From NCBI GenBank assembly GCA_038501625.1, contig JAZAYU010000001.1, positions 1,364,001-1,428,000 on the forward strand: a stretch of DNA of 64,000 nucleotides. The letters run 5' to 3'. This document shows, piece after piece, positions 11,347 to 22,721 of the stretch; the stretch's first letter is position 1; every line of letters begins with the position of its first letter. The notes under the pieces are model-generated. The model made no database searches. It was not told where the DNA came from and worked only from the letters and a program-made list of their open reading frames with translations. The position numbers were made by a program, and so were the translations under genes. Source of the DNA: Corbicula japonica. Taxonomy: Eukaryota > Mollusca > Bivalvia > Venerida > Cyrenidae.

Positions 11347-12328
11347 AATAACAAGAAATATCTTTAAAAAAGATAAACGGCGTTGATGGAAAAGATTTAT
11401 ATATACATGTATAAAAGAAAGAAAGAACTACAGAGAGACGAAGCAGACACAGTTTAGTTAGTTTATTTTACGTGTTATAGCTGTTGACGAACCCTCCCTG
11501 CCTTCTTAGTATGACCTAGAGATTAAGCGACCGAATCATGAAAACTTATAAATTCATTTAAAGTGTCTTTCAAAAAAATGTTGAAGCTGTTGCAACAATT
11601 TCATACAGTGATAACAAGTCGATTAAAGAAGCAATGTATTACATTAAGTCTTGATCTACATTTATTCAGTTTCAATAAAATACCTCTTGTAGAGTTAGAA
11701 CTCAAGATGAATAAATGTCATTGAAATTTAATATAAATAAATAAAAACATCCTGTTACAAGAGCGAAATCTACCAACTTTCACGTAAATTAACTTTAAAA
11801 AAGTGTCAGTACTGAGTATTGAACCCGGGACCTCACGCTTGCGAGGCGAGAGTGTTAGCCACTACACTACAATGAACTTGTATCTTGAACATGAAATTAA
11901 CAATCAGTATCAAAGGAACTAGAAGGGAACCAGTAAGAACTAGAAATATCTACACTTCCTTTTCGTTTTACACTGTGTACTGTACGCAAGTTTTTACCTG
12001 ACACCCAAGAATATTCCATATAAAATTGTATTTAAGCCATCAATATTGACTTAACTGGTTATTTAAATCGTTAATATGTTTTTCTTCAATACAACACCCA
12101 CTTACAACCAATCGAAATAATCTATTTGATTTTTCCGCTGCATAATAATAAAAATCCCACTAGATACCTCTCCACCCTGCTAGATGCCTCTCTGGTGTAA
12201 ATAGCTACCAATCGAAATAGTTTATTTCATTTTCCCTCTGCATAATAATAGAATACGAGTATTTTTTACAACATTTCATTGGTCGGAGAACTAGGTCAAA
12301 AGTGAGCTTAGACAGCTAACGCCGAAAA
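11347..12328 (-). mobile_element. ~980-bp dispersed element with tRNA-like segment, copy 1 (inverted relative to copy 2)
   Basis: The whole block matches 50433-51414 in reverse complement with modest divergence. Features in order: ataacaagaaatatctttaa at one end, a gaaagaaagaa tract, the tRNA-like segment (11810-11877), two direct copies of a roughly 100-base unit with ccaatcgaaata...gcataataata, and gctaacgccg at the other end. No open frame of note, so it is non-autonomous. The superfamily is not certain. Confidence 0.8.
11810..11877 (-). repeat. tRNA-like (SINE-type) segment, copy 1
   Basis: On the minus strand, TAGTGTAGTGGCTAACAC resembles a Pol III A box, CTCGCCTCGCAAGCG an anticodon arm (loop CTCGCAA, which would read CGC, Ala), and GGTTCAATACTC a B box. 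The acceptor ends do not pair, so this is a tRNA-derived repeat and not a working tRNA gene. Confidence 0.6.
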
Positions 12329-12404
12329 AAAAAACAGTAATGTAGATAATTTTGATAAAACCAAAGTTACAACTTCTGTTGAACATTTTAAATAAACTGC
12401 CACC

Positions 12405-12578
12405 ATGCAGCCAAGCACGGCATGGTCTAACATTGTATTAAAGGGGAATCCCGAACTCTATTTCGTCACATCGGTGAACGAATTGCAAAACGGACAAAAA
12501 TGGCTTTAGAACAATTGCTGTCTGAAGATAATGATTTACCGCTGTTGGATGCAGCTATTTTGGATGGTCACCATTGAT
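12405..12578 (+). other. Two short open frames, the first with a strong start context; identity unknown
   Basis: An ATG at 12405 sits in GCCACCATG, an ideal vertebrate-type Kozak context, and opens a 35-codon frame (MQPSTAWSNIVLKG...). A second ATG at about 12500 in another frame gives MALEQLLSEDNDLPLLD... (26 codons). I do not recognise either. They could be a decayed transposase N-terminus or chance. Confidence 0.2.
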
Positions 12579-12942
12579 ATCAGCAGTTCTCGTGCACAAA
12601 TATAAATATTCATTATTAGGAAATTTTCAACATAATATTAATTTTTTTATTTAACTATATTGGAAGTTCATTATAAGTGTGATTTTAAGTATTTTTATAA
12701 TAGAAATTATTTTCAAATAATTACAATACAAAGTATTAATAAATAATTTACTTGTGCTCATAAACTGATGATGTCACTGGTCACCTACAAAATGGCCACC
12801 AGCATACATTGGGGTTCAATATTGAACTGATCATATCTCAGCAACCAGTAGACCGATTTTAAAAATCTTTATTAGTTCTGTGCTCAGTTTCAAACAAAAT
12901 GTCTTGACAACGAAATCATATTCCTATTTCCGGATTACCTCT

Positions 12943-13074
12943 TTAACCCTTTCTTCCATATCTACGCATTTTTACGCATGTGCGACCAGCGTAGATGTGC
13001 CGGATGTGCCGGCTGATCTGGATCTACACTGTTCGCCAACGCAATCAATGTGTGTCTATGGAGGAAAGGGTTAA
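12943..13074. mobile_element. piggyBac-like MITE with TTAA target duplication
   Basis: TTAA at 12943-12946 and 13071-13074 flank a 124-base element with inverted termini CCCTTTCTTCCATA and TATGGAGGAAAGGG. TTAA duplication with CCC-starting termini is the mark of piggyBac elements. The interior has a repeated tctacgca/gtagatgtg theme and no gene. The 64-codon open frame across it is not a gene. Confidence 0.7.
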
Positions 13075-14746
13075 GTATTCAAGTTCTTAGTGACTGCTTG
13101 TTAAAAACATAAAACCGATTATGTTATCATATGAATACTCATCATCATCACACAGGTAGAAGTAAAAAAGAATATTATATAAATAACCATCAGCCTACTC
13201 AGCACTTCCTTTCTTCGCCCTGCAAAAGCGATGCTATATTTTCCGGAATATTTATGCTCACTGTTAATGTAATGACATTTTTTTCTTCTTCTTTTCTTTG
13301 TAATTTCAACTGATGGTAGTCATTAAAACCATGTTCGACAAATGATGCCTGACGAAAAAGCTACTTGAATAATCATTTTGTAATATTATATATGTACTTT
13401 ATGTCTTTCTCAACATATGTGAACATGTTTATGAGCGTTTTATTGCGGTAAAGGGGTCATTTAAATTGTTGTAGAGGAAGGGATCTTTTTATTGAAATAT
13501 CTTTCAAACAAGCCGTGTTATTGGTTACGACTCGTTTCTTTAGCAACCACTAAAATATTCGAGAAAAAAAAACGAACGTGGAAGTTGAATATTTTCAAAA
13601 GCAGTTTGAGAGAACTATAAACGCTCAAATCTTAAGTCAACGAATTCACCTAAAAAAATTCCCATAAACGAACAAAAAGTGATTGATTTAAACATAGTTT
13701 ATTTCCATTTCAATTGTAAAAATAACATACATAATACATTTTGGCCACAACTGCAGAGTTCACATTATTCACTGACCTCACCATGCAATGTGATAAATAA
13801 CATTTAAAAAGGCACAGAATTAATGAACAAAGTTATATTATGACTAAGTAGGATGGAAGTTACGACTGTGGCGAACAATTGTTCTTGGAACCGTTCGTAT
13901 TATATATACATTCAGCACGCTTCTTGAAATCTTTAACAGTCTTTCAGGAAATGATAGGCCCATTTAAATATCAAAGCACTGAAAGTGCTGAAAGCCAGTG
14001 GTGCGTAAACATCATGGAAATAAAACAAATTCATAATGTGGAATGTGACCTATGGGAGCAGTCATATGCTTGCAAAAATGTGGGTTGTCTATGTTGTATA
14101 GCATATGTGTAATATAAGTTTAATTGCAGTAAATTTTTCATTGTAAGTAAAACAATAACTTTCAGATAGATAAACAGGGAACAATCATTGAAAAATATCA
14201 AATTCAGGTGTTGCTGAAAATTAGAATGTTGAAGCCACACATAATAAAACTAGCCAAACTATTGAAAATAAAGTAATTTAAGGAGAACTATTGAAATTAA
14301 TGTAAAAATTGAACATTAAAAGCAACAGAACAGGGCAAATACAAAAACACTATAGACTCAGTTTGATCAAGCAGTACCATGATCAAAATGCATCACTGCC
14401 CACATTGCCTAGCCATGCTTTATAGCAATACATCACAACTTAAAGCAATGCCAAAGGTCTTATAAAAGTCTTTTGGCAAATGAAAGAGGCATAACAAATT
14501 TTTGTGTCAATCATAGTTACTCTGTGACACAAGCATATTTGAATTTTCCACTTTCAATTGGGTTAGCGAAATTATATTAATTTCAGCTTATTTCTTTTTT
14601 TTTGTATTTCACTTGATTATTACCACTTTCATAGCAATTACACAGGGACCCTGTGATTTAGGCTATTTGAACTTGGTTTCATTTATAACAGTGTGTCCCG
14701 TGGAGTCAGCATTATGTTAATGTTTCCATTATTTAAGAAAGTGTTG
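13075..14746. other. Intergenic DNA, no gene recognised
   Basis: AT-rich. The open frames at 13879-14112 (+) and 14031-14240 (-) overlap each other on opposite strands and show no domain. Confidence 0.4.
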
Positions 14747-15721
14747 AACCTTATCAGGGTTGGCAAAATGCCAGCAAATATGAGTATTTTCCATGCCGGC
14801 AGTATTTACTGGCAAATACTGGCAATTACTGGTCGATTGAATCGATCAGCCTAGAATTTATACAATATTACCTATTATCAGCATTCATATGGATAATTTT
14901 AAGCTGAAAAAGTGATCATTTGAATTGACTATCCATGGAATTTTTACAATACAATGTATCCCTTATAGTCAGCATGTGTCAACTTCAAAATTCAATTATT
15001 AACAATAATGGAGTGAGCATTTTAGTGGATAAACATTTTAATTGTAAACAAGTTATGAGCACAACTTACAATAAATATACATGAATACAATAACAAATAA
15101 GGTTAGATACAAAGAAGTCTCTGTCTACCAGGCAATCTCTTCTTTCCCCTTAAAGTATCTGTAACAGAACACTTCTGTATTCATACCAATACATAACCAT
15201 TTACTTGCACCTAGGCAAATTGTTTAGGTCATTTATGACACTGCTGTTGCCTTTGTTGCCCCTGGCTATTACAGCCCCATCAGGGTCTATTTAATCAATA
15301 GACCCTGGCCCCCATGTATGAAACATGTTTTTTTAATAGTTAAGACCTTATGGCCTTGCTTGTTAAGTCAATAAGTGTCAATGGTGCACAAGTGGATCAG
15401 CATTACTTTCTCACTTGCTGTATTTTAGGTTCTAAGTAAAAAAAGACAGTTCTTTTAGATTTTTTTTTACTTTAAGTGCTTAAAGTGATCACCTGATATG
15501 AAATTTAATGAAAAATATCTGAGTAATTTAATTATTATTATGATAATAAATTAATAATAATCAACTAAGTTAAGACTTCTGCAGTATTTTAAGGCAAAAA
15601 AACTCAACTGTGTATTTGCCAGTATTTTCCAGTATTTACCAATTTGCGGAGTATTTTCCAGGCCGGTAAATACCCCGTTAAATACTGAGGGTGGTATTTA
15701 CTGCCCAACCTTGAACCTTAA
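14747..15721. mobile_element. hAT-like non-autonomous element (959 bp) with 8-bp target duplication
   Basis: The element spans 14755-15713, from CAGGGTTGGCAAAATGCC to an inverted end CTGCCCAACCTTG. The flanking octamers AACCTTAT (14747-14754) and AACCTTAA (15714-15721) agree at 7 of 8 bases, the expected 8-bp duplication of hAT. Both subterminal regions carry many variants of TATTTACTGGCAAATACTGG in inverted orientation, probably transposase-binding repeats. No transposase frame, so it depended on another copy. Confidence 0.78.
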
Positions 15722-15987
15722 AAATTATGTAAGATAAAGGGGCTGTTTATATTCATTAGCTTGAGTCCTTTACAGACACCTTTCCCCAACTGTTCAACCT
15801 TTTTTGATGCATGTGCCACATCCATCTGATCTGAACCTACACTCTGAATCTTGGTCAGAAAGTACATTTACCTAAAAAATCCAACAAGAGACCGTCGAAG
15901 ATGGATGATGCTCCCCGAATGGGTACTTTGTCATAAAAAGGATTAGTTGTATAACTATTGAGGTAAATATTGAAAATGGTGTAGTGC

Positions 15988-16512
15988 TATGAAATCAGAC
16001 AATTTTAAAATCCAACTATAAATAATAAAGTTACGGACCAGACACAATTTTGCTGCAAGGTCAAACTGTGACATTTACGTTCAAGGTAGAGACCCAAATG
16101 AGCATGACACATCATCTCAATATGGTGATCATTTCTGTGAAATAATTTAAAATTTTGAATACAAATAAGAAAGTCATGGGCCGAACAAGATGTGGCTACA
16201 GGGTCATGCTTTGACTTTGACCTTAAGGGTAGCAACCTAAATGTTGTGCGTGACAAGTCTTCTCATTATGATGATCAATTCTGTGAAATAATTTTAAAAT
16301 CCGACTTCAAATAAAAAAATTATTGGCCGGACACTAATTTGCTACAAGGTCATGCTGTGACCTTGACCTTGAAGGTAGTAACCCAAATGTTGCGCGCAAC
16401 ACGTCATATCCGACTTCAAGTTATGTGCCAGACATGAATGCGGGATGTATGGACTGACAGGCGGACATACAACCCATCGACTATATGCTCCCCCGAATTT
16501 CTTCGGGAAGCA
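15988..16512. repeat. Mollusc-type tandem repeat, three ~147-base units plus tail
   Basis: Units start at about 15988, 16134 and 16281, each with tctgtgaaataattttaaaa, gggccggacac and gtcatgctgtgaccttgacc variants. The tail (16432-16512) has ggactgacaggcggacatac and ctatatgctcccc, like the tail at 28770. I associate these sequences with repeats widespread in bivalve genomes (recollection, not a search). The open frames inside are shadows. Confidence 0.7.
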
Positions 16513-16659
16513 TAAAGCCATAAAAATGAACAGAATCTGCTCAACCTCAACTAATAATATGCAAGTTGATATGGTCAAACCTTGTCACACATGGCATACA
16601 AGCTGTATCCATGTTGGTCCCTTTATACTGACTTATGCATACTAATTTATGTCTAAAAC

Positions 16660-16885
16660 TTAAACCCTTTACTCCATATATGCCCCTTTATGGCATCAGC
16701 AAACAGGGTAGATCTAGATCACCTATCACCTCTGTGCTATCTGATCAGGATCTGCACTGTTCACTTTTAGATTCGTAACGGTATTTCTGAACCAGATGTG
16801 CATGAATGTTCTGTCTGGTCTGGATCTAGACTAGATGCACATGCGATAAAAGGCATACATATTACGGCAGAAAGGGGCTCTTGAT
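16660..16885. mobile_element. Diverged relative of the 12943 piggyBac-like MITE
   Basis: Starts TTAAACCCTTTACTCCATAT and ends GCAGAAAGGGGCTC, with the shared interior theme gatctgcactgttc. The termini are degraded and only one recognisable TTAA is left. Confidence 0.45.
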
Positions 16886-17103
16886 CAACCATTTTAGTTA
16901 TGCCCCTATAAATGACATGAATAAATGTTTAATAAATATTATCATCTTCAACTAAAATCTATTTCAGAAGTTACTCTACATCTTAAAGCTATTTCATTTA
17001 ATATACCTTAGTAAATGCAGATTAGGGGTTTCATTAAAAAATTTGACCCGGGAGATGACCCTTTGACCATTGAAAATTCCAGAAAGCCTTATTTTGACCC
17101 ATG

Positions 17104-17383
17104 GGATTTTAGCTGAATAAGAAAGTTATGGGCCGGACATGATGTTGCTAGGAGGTCATGCTGTGAATATGATGGAAATGACTCTTCAGATTAAGCACTT
17201 AGAGGAACCTTTGGTCTATAAGTATTATAATTTTCTTTGAAATAATTTTAAAATCCAACTTCAAATAAAAAAGTTATGGGCTGTACACTAATTTGCTACA
17301 AGGTCTTGCTGTGAATATGATGAAAATGACCCTTCAGATTAAGCACATAGAGGAACCCTTGGTCTATAAGTATTATTATTTTC
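17104..17383. repeat. Mollusc-type tandem repeat, second array (two ~140-base units)
   Basis: Two units share gctgtgaatatgatg, agattaagcac, gaggaaccNttggtctataag and the gaaataattttaaaatcc core of the 15988 array, so the two arrays are one family. Confidence 0.65.
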
Positions 17384-17741
17384 TTTTAGGTATGTATTTT
17401 TCTTCACAAACTGAATACTGGCCCGACCTAATGAGCTGGTGACTGTCCTTTGCTTGTGAAAAGAGTTGTGAAATCAAGTCAGAAATTGGCAAGTTTAATT
17501 CAGTGTGGCAGATATGTCATGTAATTGTCATAAATTTATCCTTCCATAATTACCTAGCGAAAACAAGGTTATTTAAAAATTAAAAATGCTGGTTTCTAAA
17601 ATTTGTGTTTGAAGTGGTTGTATTAAAAAAACAACAAATAAATTGCAACAATTTTGGGCAACAAAATTTATAACTTTTCCAAAATTATAGATGCTGCATT
17701 ATATGATTTCATATCGGAGACCTGCTAATTATATATATCTG

Positions 17742-17850
17742 GGCCATATGGTCTCAAAGCTTGGCCGTATGGTCTTTAATATCTGGACCGTACAGTCTGC
17801 ATGTCCTGGGTCGTTAAGTTCATCAATCTGGGCTATAACAAGGGGCCATA
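17742..17850. repeat. Degenerate ~24-base minisatellite
   Basis: Consecutive units of the form ctgggccatatggtctcaaag, cttggccgtatggtcttt, ctggaccgtacagtctgc, ctgggtcgttaagttc and gggccatattgtcctt. The open frame at 17691-17882 is produced by this array. Confidence 0.6.
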
Positions 17851-17883
17851 TTGTCCTTATATCATTGAGACTTGGAAGTTAAA

Positions 17884-20700
17884 GTTTCAATTTCATCTAA
17901 TCTTGTAAGAAACAACAAGAACTATTTACCTTGTTAAGACGGTGTAACTGCCGGTGTGAAACAGTCGAGGTGTCTACCTTTAAATCATCACTGAGAAAAT
18001 GTAAACAATAACTACATGTAGATGTGTTCTCAAGCAGCTGGTTTAATACAAATCATTAAATGCACAATATGCAAACTTTGTAAGTAAAGATGATTGCATA
18101 TTTTTGCATACAATGACTGCACACACACACACAATTTTTGGGATACAGTTGAAACAGTTAAAAGAAATGTCTTGTCCTTTCGGAAATTACACTGTAATCA
18201 AATTTTTGTTGTCAATGCCTTTGTTTATTTGTAATGATTAATCCGTTCAGGATTTCACGAAATATCTCCTATGTAAGTTCCACTTCCGAAAAAACACATT
18301 TTGCATCATTTTCGTGGGTGTCTCAATTTAAATACTCACAAAACATTGCCTATTTGTTCAAGTAAAATCTTCGACGTTGACATTGTTCAATACTTTGGGG
18401 AAACACAATCGAAGGGAGGTCACTGCAGTTGTGTGTAGTTTGGGCTAAACCCCGTACGTGATACGTAACAATCCGTAAAACTATCGACACAGTATATTTT
18501 TAAATAAAGCAGAAAGAAAGAAGTATATTTACTTCAAAGTTCTTGCAACGAGTTTGCGTTCAGAACATTACTTCAAAGTTCTTGCAACGAGTATGCGTTC
18601 AGAACATGCGCCATTTGACACACCCCCATTTGACGTCATTGTGAATGGCTAACACATACGCAGTTTATTTAATCAATTAATCGGTAAAAGTGCGCCTTTG
18701 TTGCTTTTATTGAGTAACATAACTGATCCTTCTTTATCAGCAATCAATTAAAATGATCGTCTACAACTGATTTTTCTCGTTTCTATAATTGCTTTTGGAA
18801 CTCTTTCCTGACGTCTACCGAAAGCTGTGTTGCGACTTTTTATATTTGAGCGCACCTGCCGAAAGGTATGAGCTTTCGGATTGTCATTTTATTGCCAGTG
18901 GTTCCCACCACTGGCAATAAAGTGATTATCTGCGTTTGTCAGTGATCTGAGTAATAATAGATCTAAGTTTACATCAAATTTATGAAGACCTCGTAACAAA
19001 AGAAGACTTTTGAATTTGAACATATGAGAAAGTAAGGGTTTGCATCTTCAATACCATTGTTGCAGCTGCATGTCGGACAGTCTTTTAAGTGATTAAACTG
19101 ATTAAAGCGGTAAAAGAAAATAATATAAGTAACTTGAGATACAATACTGTTGCATTGGCATTAAAAACTCAGAACTTCAGTCTTTTATGTTATTAAAATT
19201 GTTTTTCTCACCACTTTATAGACATTTCAAGCAAACTCTACTGTATTAAACTGTTCGCCTGATTTTCGCATGTACGCATTTCATTATATTTTCAAACTTA
19301 AATCATGTACAGAATGTCTTCTTCCGGCCTCCTCTGGCAGATTAAACCGTTTATAAATCTGTGTATAACGCAGTTGGCGAAGCCTGCAGAACATGATACG
19401 AAACAGCTTGAATATGCCTTGACATACGTAAAATAATTCCTTGCATTATGGTAAACGAGCGACCGTTAACGTTTTTCTAATCTCCAAATTCATTAGGCTT
19501 TTACAAGTTTGTTTTTCTCATTAATACGACTTAGTTCTCAAGAAAAACATAATCTATAGTTTTTGTATTACTCTGCATGCAATATAAACATCGATACGCT
19601 ATTTGAAATCCACTTTTCAGGTTGAATAAATATCTGTAGGACATTATGAAAATATTGATTTAGATATATAAAACATGCATTTTCCGTAATCCGTGAAATG
19701 TAGAATCAGTAGGCGCAATATTAAAAGACTTGTTTGCTATTTTATGGCAAGTTTTCGTTTTTGTAACTGAAAAGAAACGATTTAAAGTCTTTATGGCGGT
19801 GCAAGTCTAGAAACCTGAAGTGTTACATAAGCAAACAGTTTCTTAAGAAAAATATGCAACGGCTTTATAATGAAACGAGGCGATGTAAATTACAAATAAA
19901 ACAAGATGGAAGAGATTCTAAATAGAGCCACGTGCTGTTCACGTTTCGCGAAAATTATATTTGACTCCAATTCGTGAAGACGAAATTTGAAATATGTTTC
20001 TTTAATTACAAAAACAATCAGATGTTACTTTGATGGTATAGCCACTCAAAGTTTAAAGCTGTTTTGATAATTCTCATAAATTTTTGAGTTAGGTTTCGAT
20101 TTTGATCAGTATATGTTCAATGTCAATGAAGGTTAACATTGGCACGTTCATCTCAAAGATAACGACAGTGTCCTTGTTAAAGACATACCTACCATTCAAC
20201 CAGCACAGCATCTGCATAAGATACTGTTTAAGTCATGGTAATGGTATTGGTATGTAATGGTAGAAAGGAAAACGTGTCAGCAAATTATTGTTCTGGAATA
20301 CTTGCGTATATTTCCTGTTTTAACAATGCATAGTTTTTCTATCCAGGCGAAGCTTTAGTTCTTTCTGATATCGAGTCTGTCCAAGATGGAAGTATTTTAA
20401 TATTGTTTGTTGTGTGACTATGCTTATATTTAGACTAAGTTCCAACTTAAATCTATTTATGACAGAGTCTACAGAATTTAGCAAACATCCCCATCCGACC
20501 CCAATTTTGACTTTTATACCATTATCTGTTCAAAGATGGTATCTGTCTTCAGTTCTTCGTTTTTGGAAGGCGTCATAGTTTTGTAGAATTTTTTTGTTTC
20601 CCGAAAAGTAATATAATATTTAACTCGAACGATACATTATTAACCAAAATGCTCTCTCTTTTGGAATTTTTCATAAAACATTTAAGGACATAAAACACTA
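17884..20700. other. Intergenic DNA with small repeats
   Basis: No gene recognised. A 39-base tandem duplication (acttcaaagttcttgcaacg...) lies at about 18531-18607. A hairpin TTTTATTGCCAGTGG / CCACTGGCAATAAAG lies at about 18887-18922. The rest is unremarkable AT-rich DNA. Confidence 0.4.
18887..18922. repeat. Short near-perfect hairpin
   Basis: Stem of about 14 bases (ATTGCCAGTGG at 18891-18901, CCACTGGCAAT at 18908-18918, plus flanking T/A pairs) with a six-base loop. No gene close by. It could be a decayed MITE or a cruciform; role unknown. Confidence 0.6.
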
Positions 20701-20726
20701 ACTTTGTTTGTTTGTTTTCATTTCAG

Positions 20727-21134
20727 AACCCGGTACCATACAGCTGGTTTTTAGACACCCGTCTCTGTTGTACCTTTTGTTTGCTGTTTGATTTTGATTT
20801 TGATTTTCTGAACCGCTTTGGAAGGTCGAGTTACGTGGGTTTCTGTTCCCTCTATTCTATCCCACCAATTGTTATTCTTTTGTGGCAAAAACAAATACTG
20901 CGAAATCTCTTCTTGGTTGAAACAAGACTTCAGACAGGTCCTTGCCTTTGTTTAATATACTGTATTTATATTCGCCTTGAGGTTCACTTTTTCGCGTTAA
21001 CGTTTTTGTTTGCTATTATTCTATTATTCTTTATATTACACAAAGTTGATCAATTTTACTGTGATTCAATTAGCGAAAAAAGATTGATTCAATTTAATTA
21101 TTTATTCACTTCCCGAGCGCTCCAAATGAGTTGA
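20727..21134 (+). other. Unusually long T-rich open frame after an acceptor-like site; gene status doubtful
   Basis: The frame is open for about 130 codons after tttgttttcatttcag. The product is rich in Phe, Leu, Ile and Cys with hydrophobic stretches near the C-terminal half (FALTFLFAIILLFFIL). High T content lowers stop frequency, which may explain the length. No domain recognised and no partner exon found. Confidence 0.15.
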
Positions 21135-21996
21135 GATCTGTTTTATGGCAAGATCTCTAAACAATTTCTATAGAAGCAAATTAGATTCGTTTATTTTCGG
21201 ACCACCGCACTCAATGACAAAACACCGCAAAGATTTATACGTTAAACAGACACTTTGCAGTCTATACATCATTTGTAATTGATTTAAATATTTTCGAGTG
21301 GCACTTATCACTTAACGTGAGAATGTATATCTTATCGAAACTTGGTTTCACATACCAATATCTCCTGAAAAATATGCCGATATATTTAATTGCTCATAAA
21401 GGATCCATCAGTCGTTCACATATGCAAGAACGATATGATTATGATATGAGTTAACTAATGTTTTTCATATTTCGATAGTTACATCCTGTAATAACATTTA
21501 AATCTAAATACTCATTTAAAACTATTTTGCATTTCTATCGTTGTATTTTATGGTTGATTTCATGGTTTGGATGGTATTGTGTGTGTGTGTGTGTGTTTTT
21601 TTTCGTTTTGGTGTTTAAAATTGGTTTGCTGGCCTCATTATACTTAAACTGTTATGAGTTGTTGCCTCTTGTTTGCTTTGTTGTAAAATGGTTTTGTTTA
21701 GTATTACTGCTCACACTGGGCCATTAGTGAAGAAATGTGTCTTACTATTCATTGTATTGTGCTGGCTGACGTCATTTCCGTTTCCAGGTCAATTCTGGTA
21801 CTGGAAGATGGTGATATCATTTCTGACCCTTATATTTTGTCATTTACTAATTAACGTGCGTTGCTGTTTTAATTTTACAGATTGCAAACAGATGCCTGTC
21901 TATGTCATTCCTTCCTTCTTCGTGTTTGTGTTCAAAGACAGTGACAGTTAATGTATAGTAAGCAGGTAAATACACACTACGTCTAATATACATATA
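21135..21996. other. T-rich intergenic DNA with (GT)n
   Basis: Contains a short (GT)9 run at about 21578-21595 and two overlapping T-rich open frames (21527-21727, 21673-21951) that look compositional. No gene supported. Confidence 0.4.
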
Positions 21997-22202
21997 TATG
22001 CTAATGGGCAAAAGTCTTGTCCGGTCTACAGTTTTCAACACATTACTTCACCGGCAGTACAAGCTCAAATTCCAAAATTCTTTTTTTGTTAGATGCATAT
22101 AAATATCCTCTTTCGAACGATACCCAATTTATGAGTGCGCGATACAAACTTCACGTGTTTAAATGAAAAATCAGATCGGACAAGACTTTTGTCCATGAGT
22201 AT
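21997..22202. mobile_element. Tc1/mariner-like MITE (~205 bp)
   Basis: Inverted termini TATGCTAATGGGCAAAAGTC and, on the opposite strand from the right end, TATACTCATGGACAAAAGTC, both continuing TTGTCCGRTC. The TA at the ends fits a TA target duplication. No coding capacity. Confidence 0.65.
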
Positions 22203-22643
22203 ATTGAAACGGAGTACATTCTATGTGAGACCTCCTGCCGATTTCTCTACCTCCCACCCTTTAGATAATTCCAGGTGTATTCAAGACTAACGAAGAACAG
22301 TGGATGTAGTAATTATTTAATAGATAAACAAAGGCAGGTGCCCTCGGGAATCAGCTGATGAGTGAAACAAAATGCATCAATTGCTGCAATTGAATTTTAC
22401 CGCGGTTTGATATGTTGGCGTGTGAAACCTGGGTTACGCCTTTTTTAAGCCAGCCTCCACCATAGCCTGATTTCATATAAGCCATTGTTGTTGCAAATTT
22501 TACTTTGTCGGATTGTCGGACTGATAATGTTTTTTTCCGATTTCGTATCTCTGGTAAGATTCACTTAAACTGTGTAACTATTTCCAATTTGCAAACGTAA
22601 TTTTATTGTATAACGGTTAGACTAAGGTGATAAGATCTTAGTG

Positions 22644-22721
22644 CTATGCACATAAGGAAACCTCATGTGATGAGAAGGTGATCAGATCTTCTCATCACAT
22701 GGGGTTTCCTTATGTGCATAG
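22644..22721. mobile_element. Near-perfect 78-base hairpin (MITE-like)
   Basis: The 34-base arms (22644-22677 and 22688-22721) match at 33 of 34 positions around a 10-base loop. The arm begins CTATGCACATAAGGAAACC. Only one mismatch means a recent origin or active maintenance. No other copy in the window. Confidence 0.7.

Noticed and set aside
11810..11877. A functional tRNA-Ala gene
   Set aside because: A and B boxes are recognisable but the acceptor stem does not pair and the same segment lies inside a dispersed repeat at 50882.
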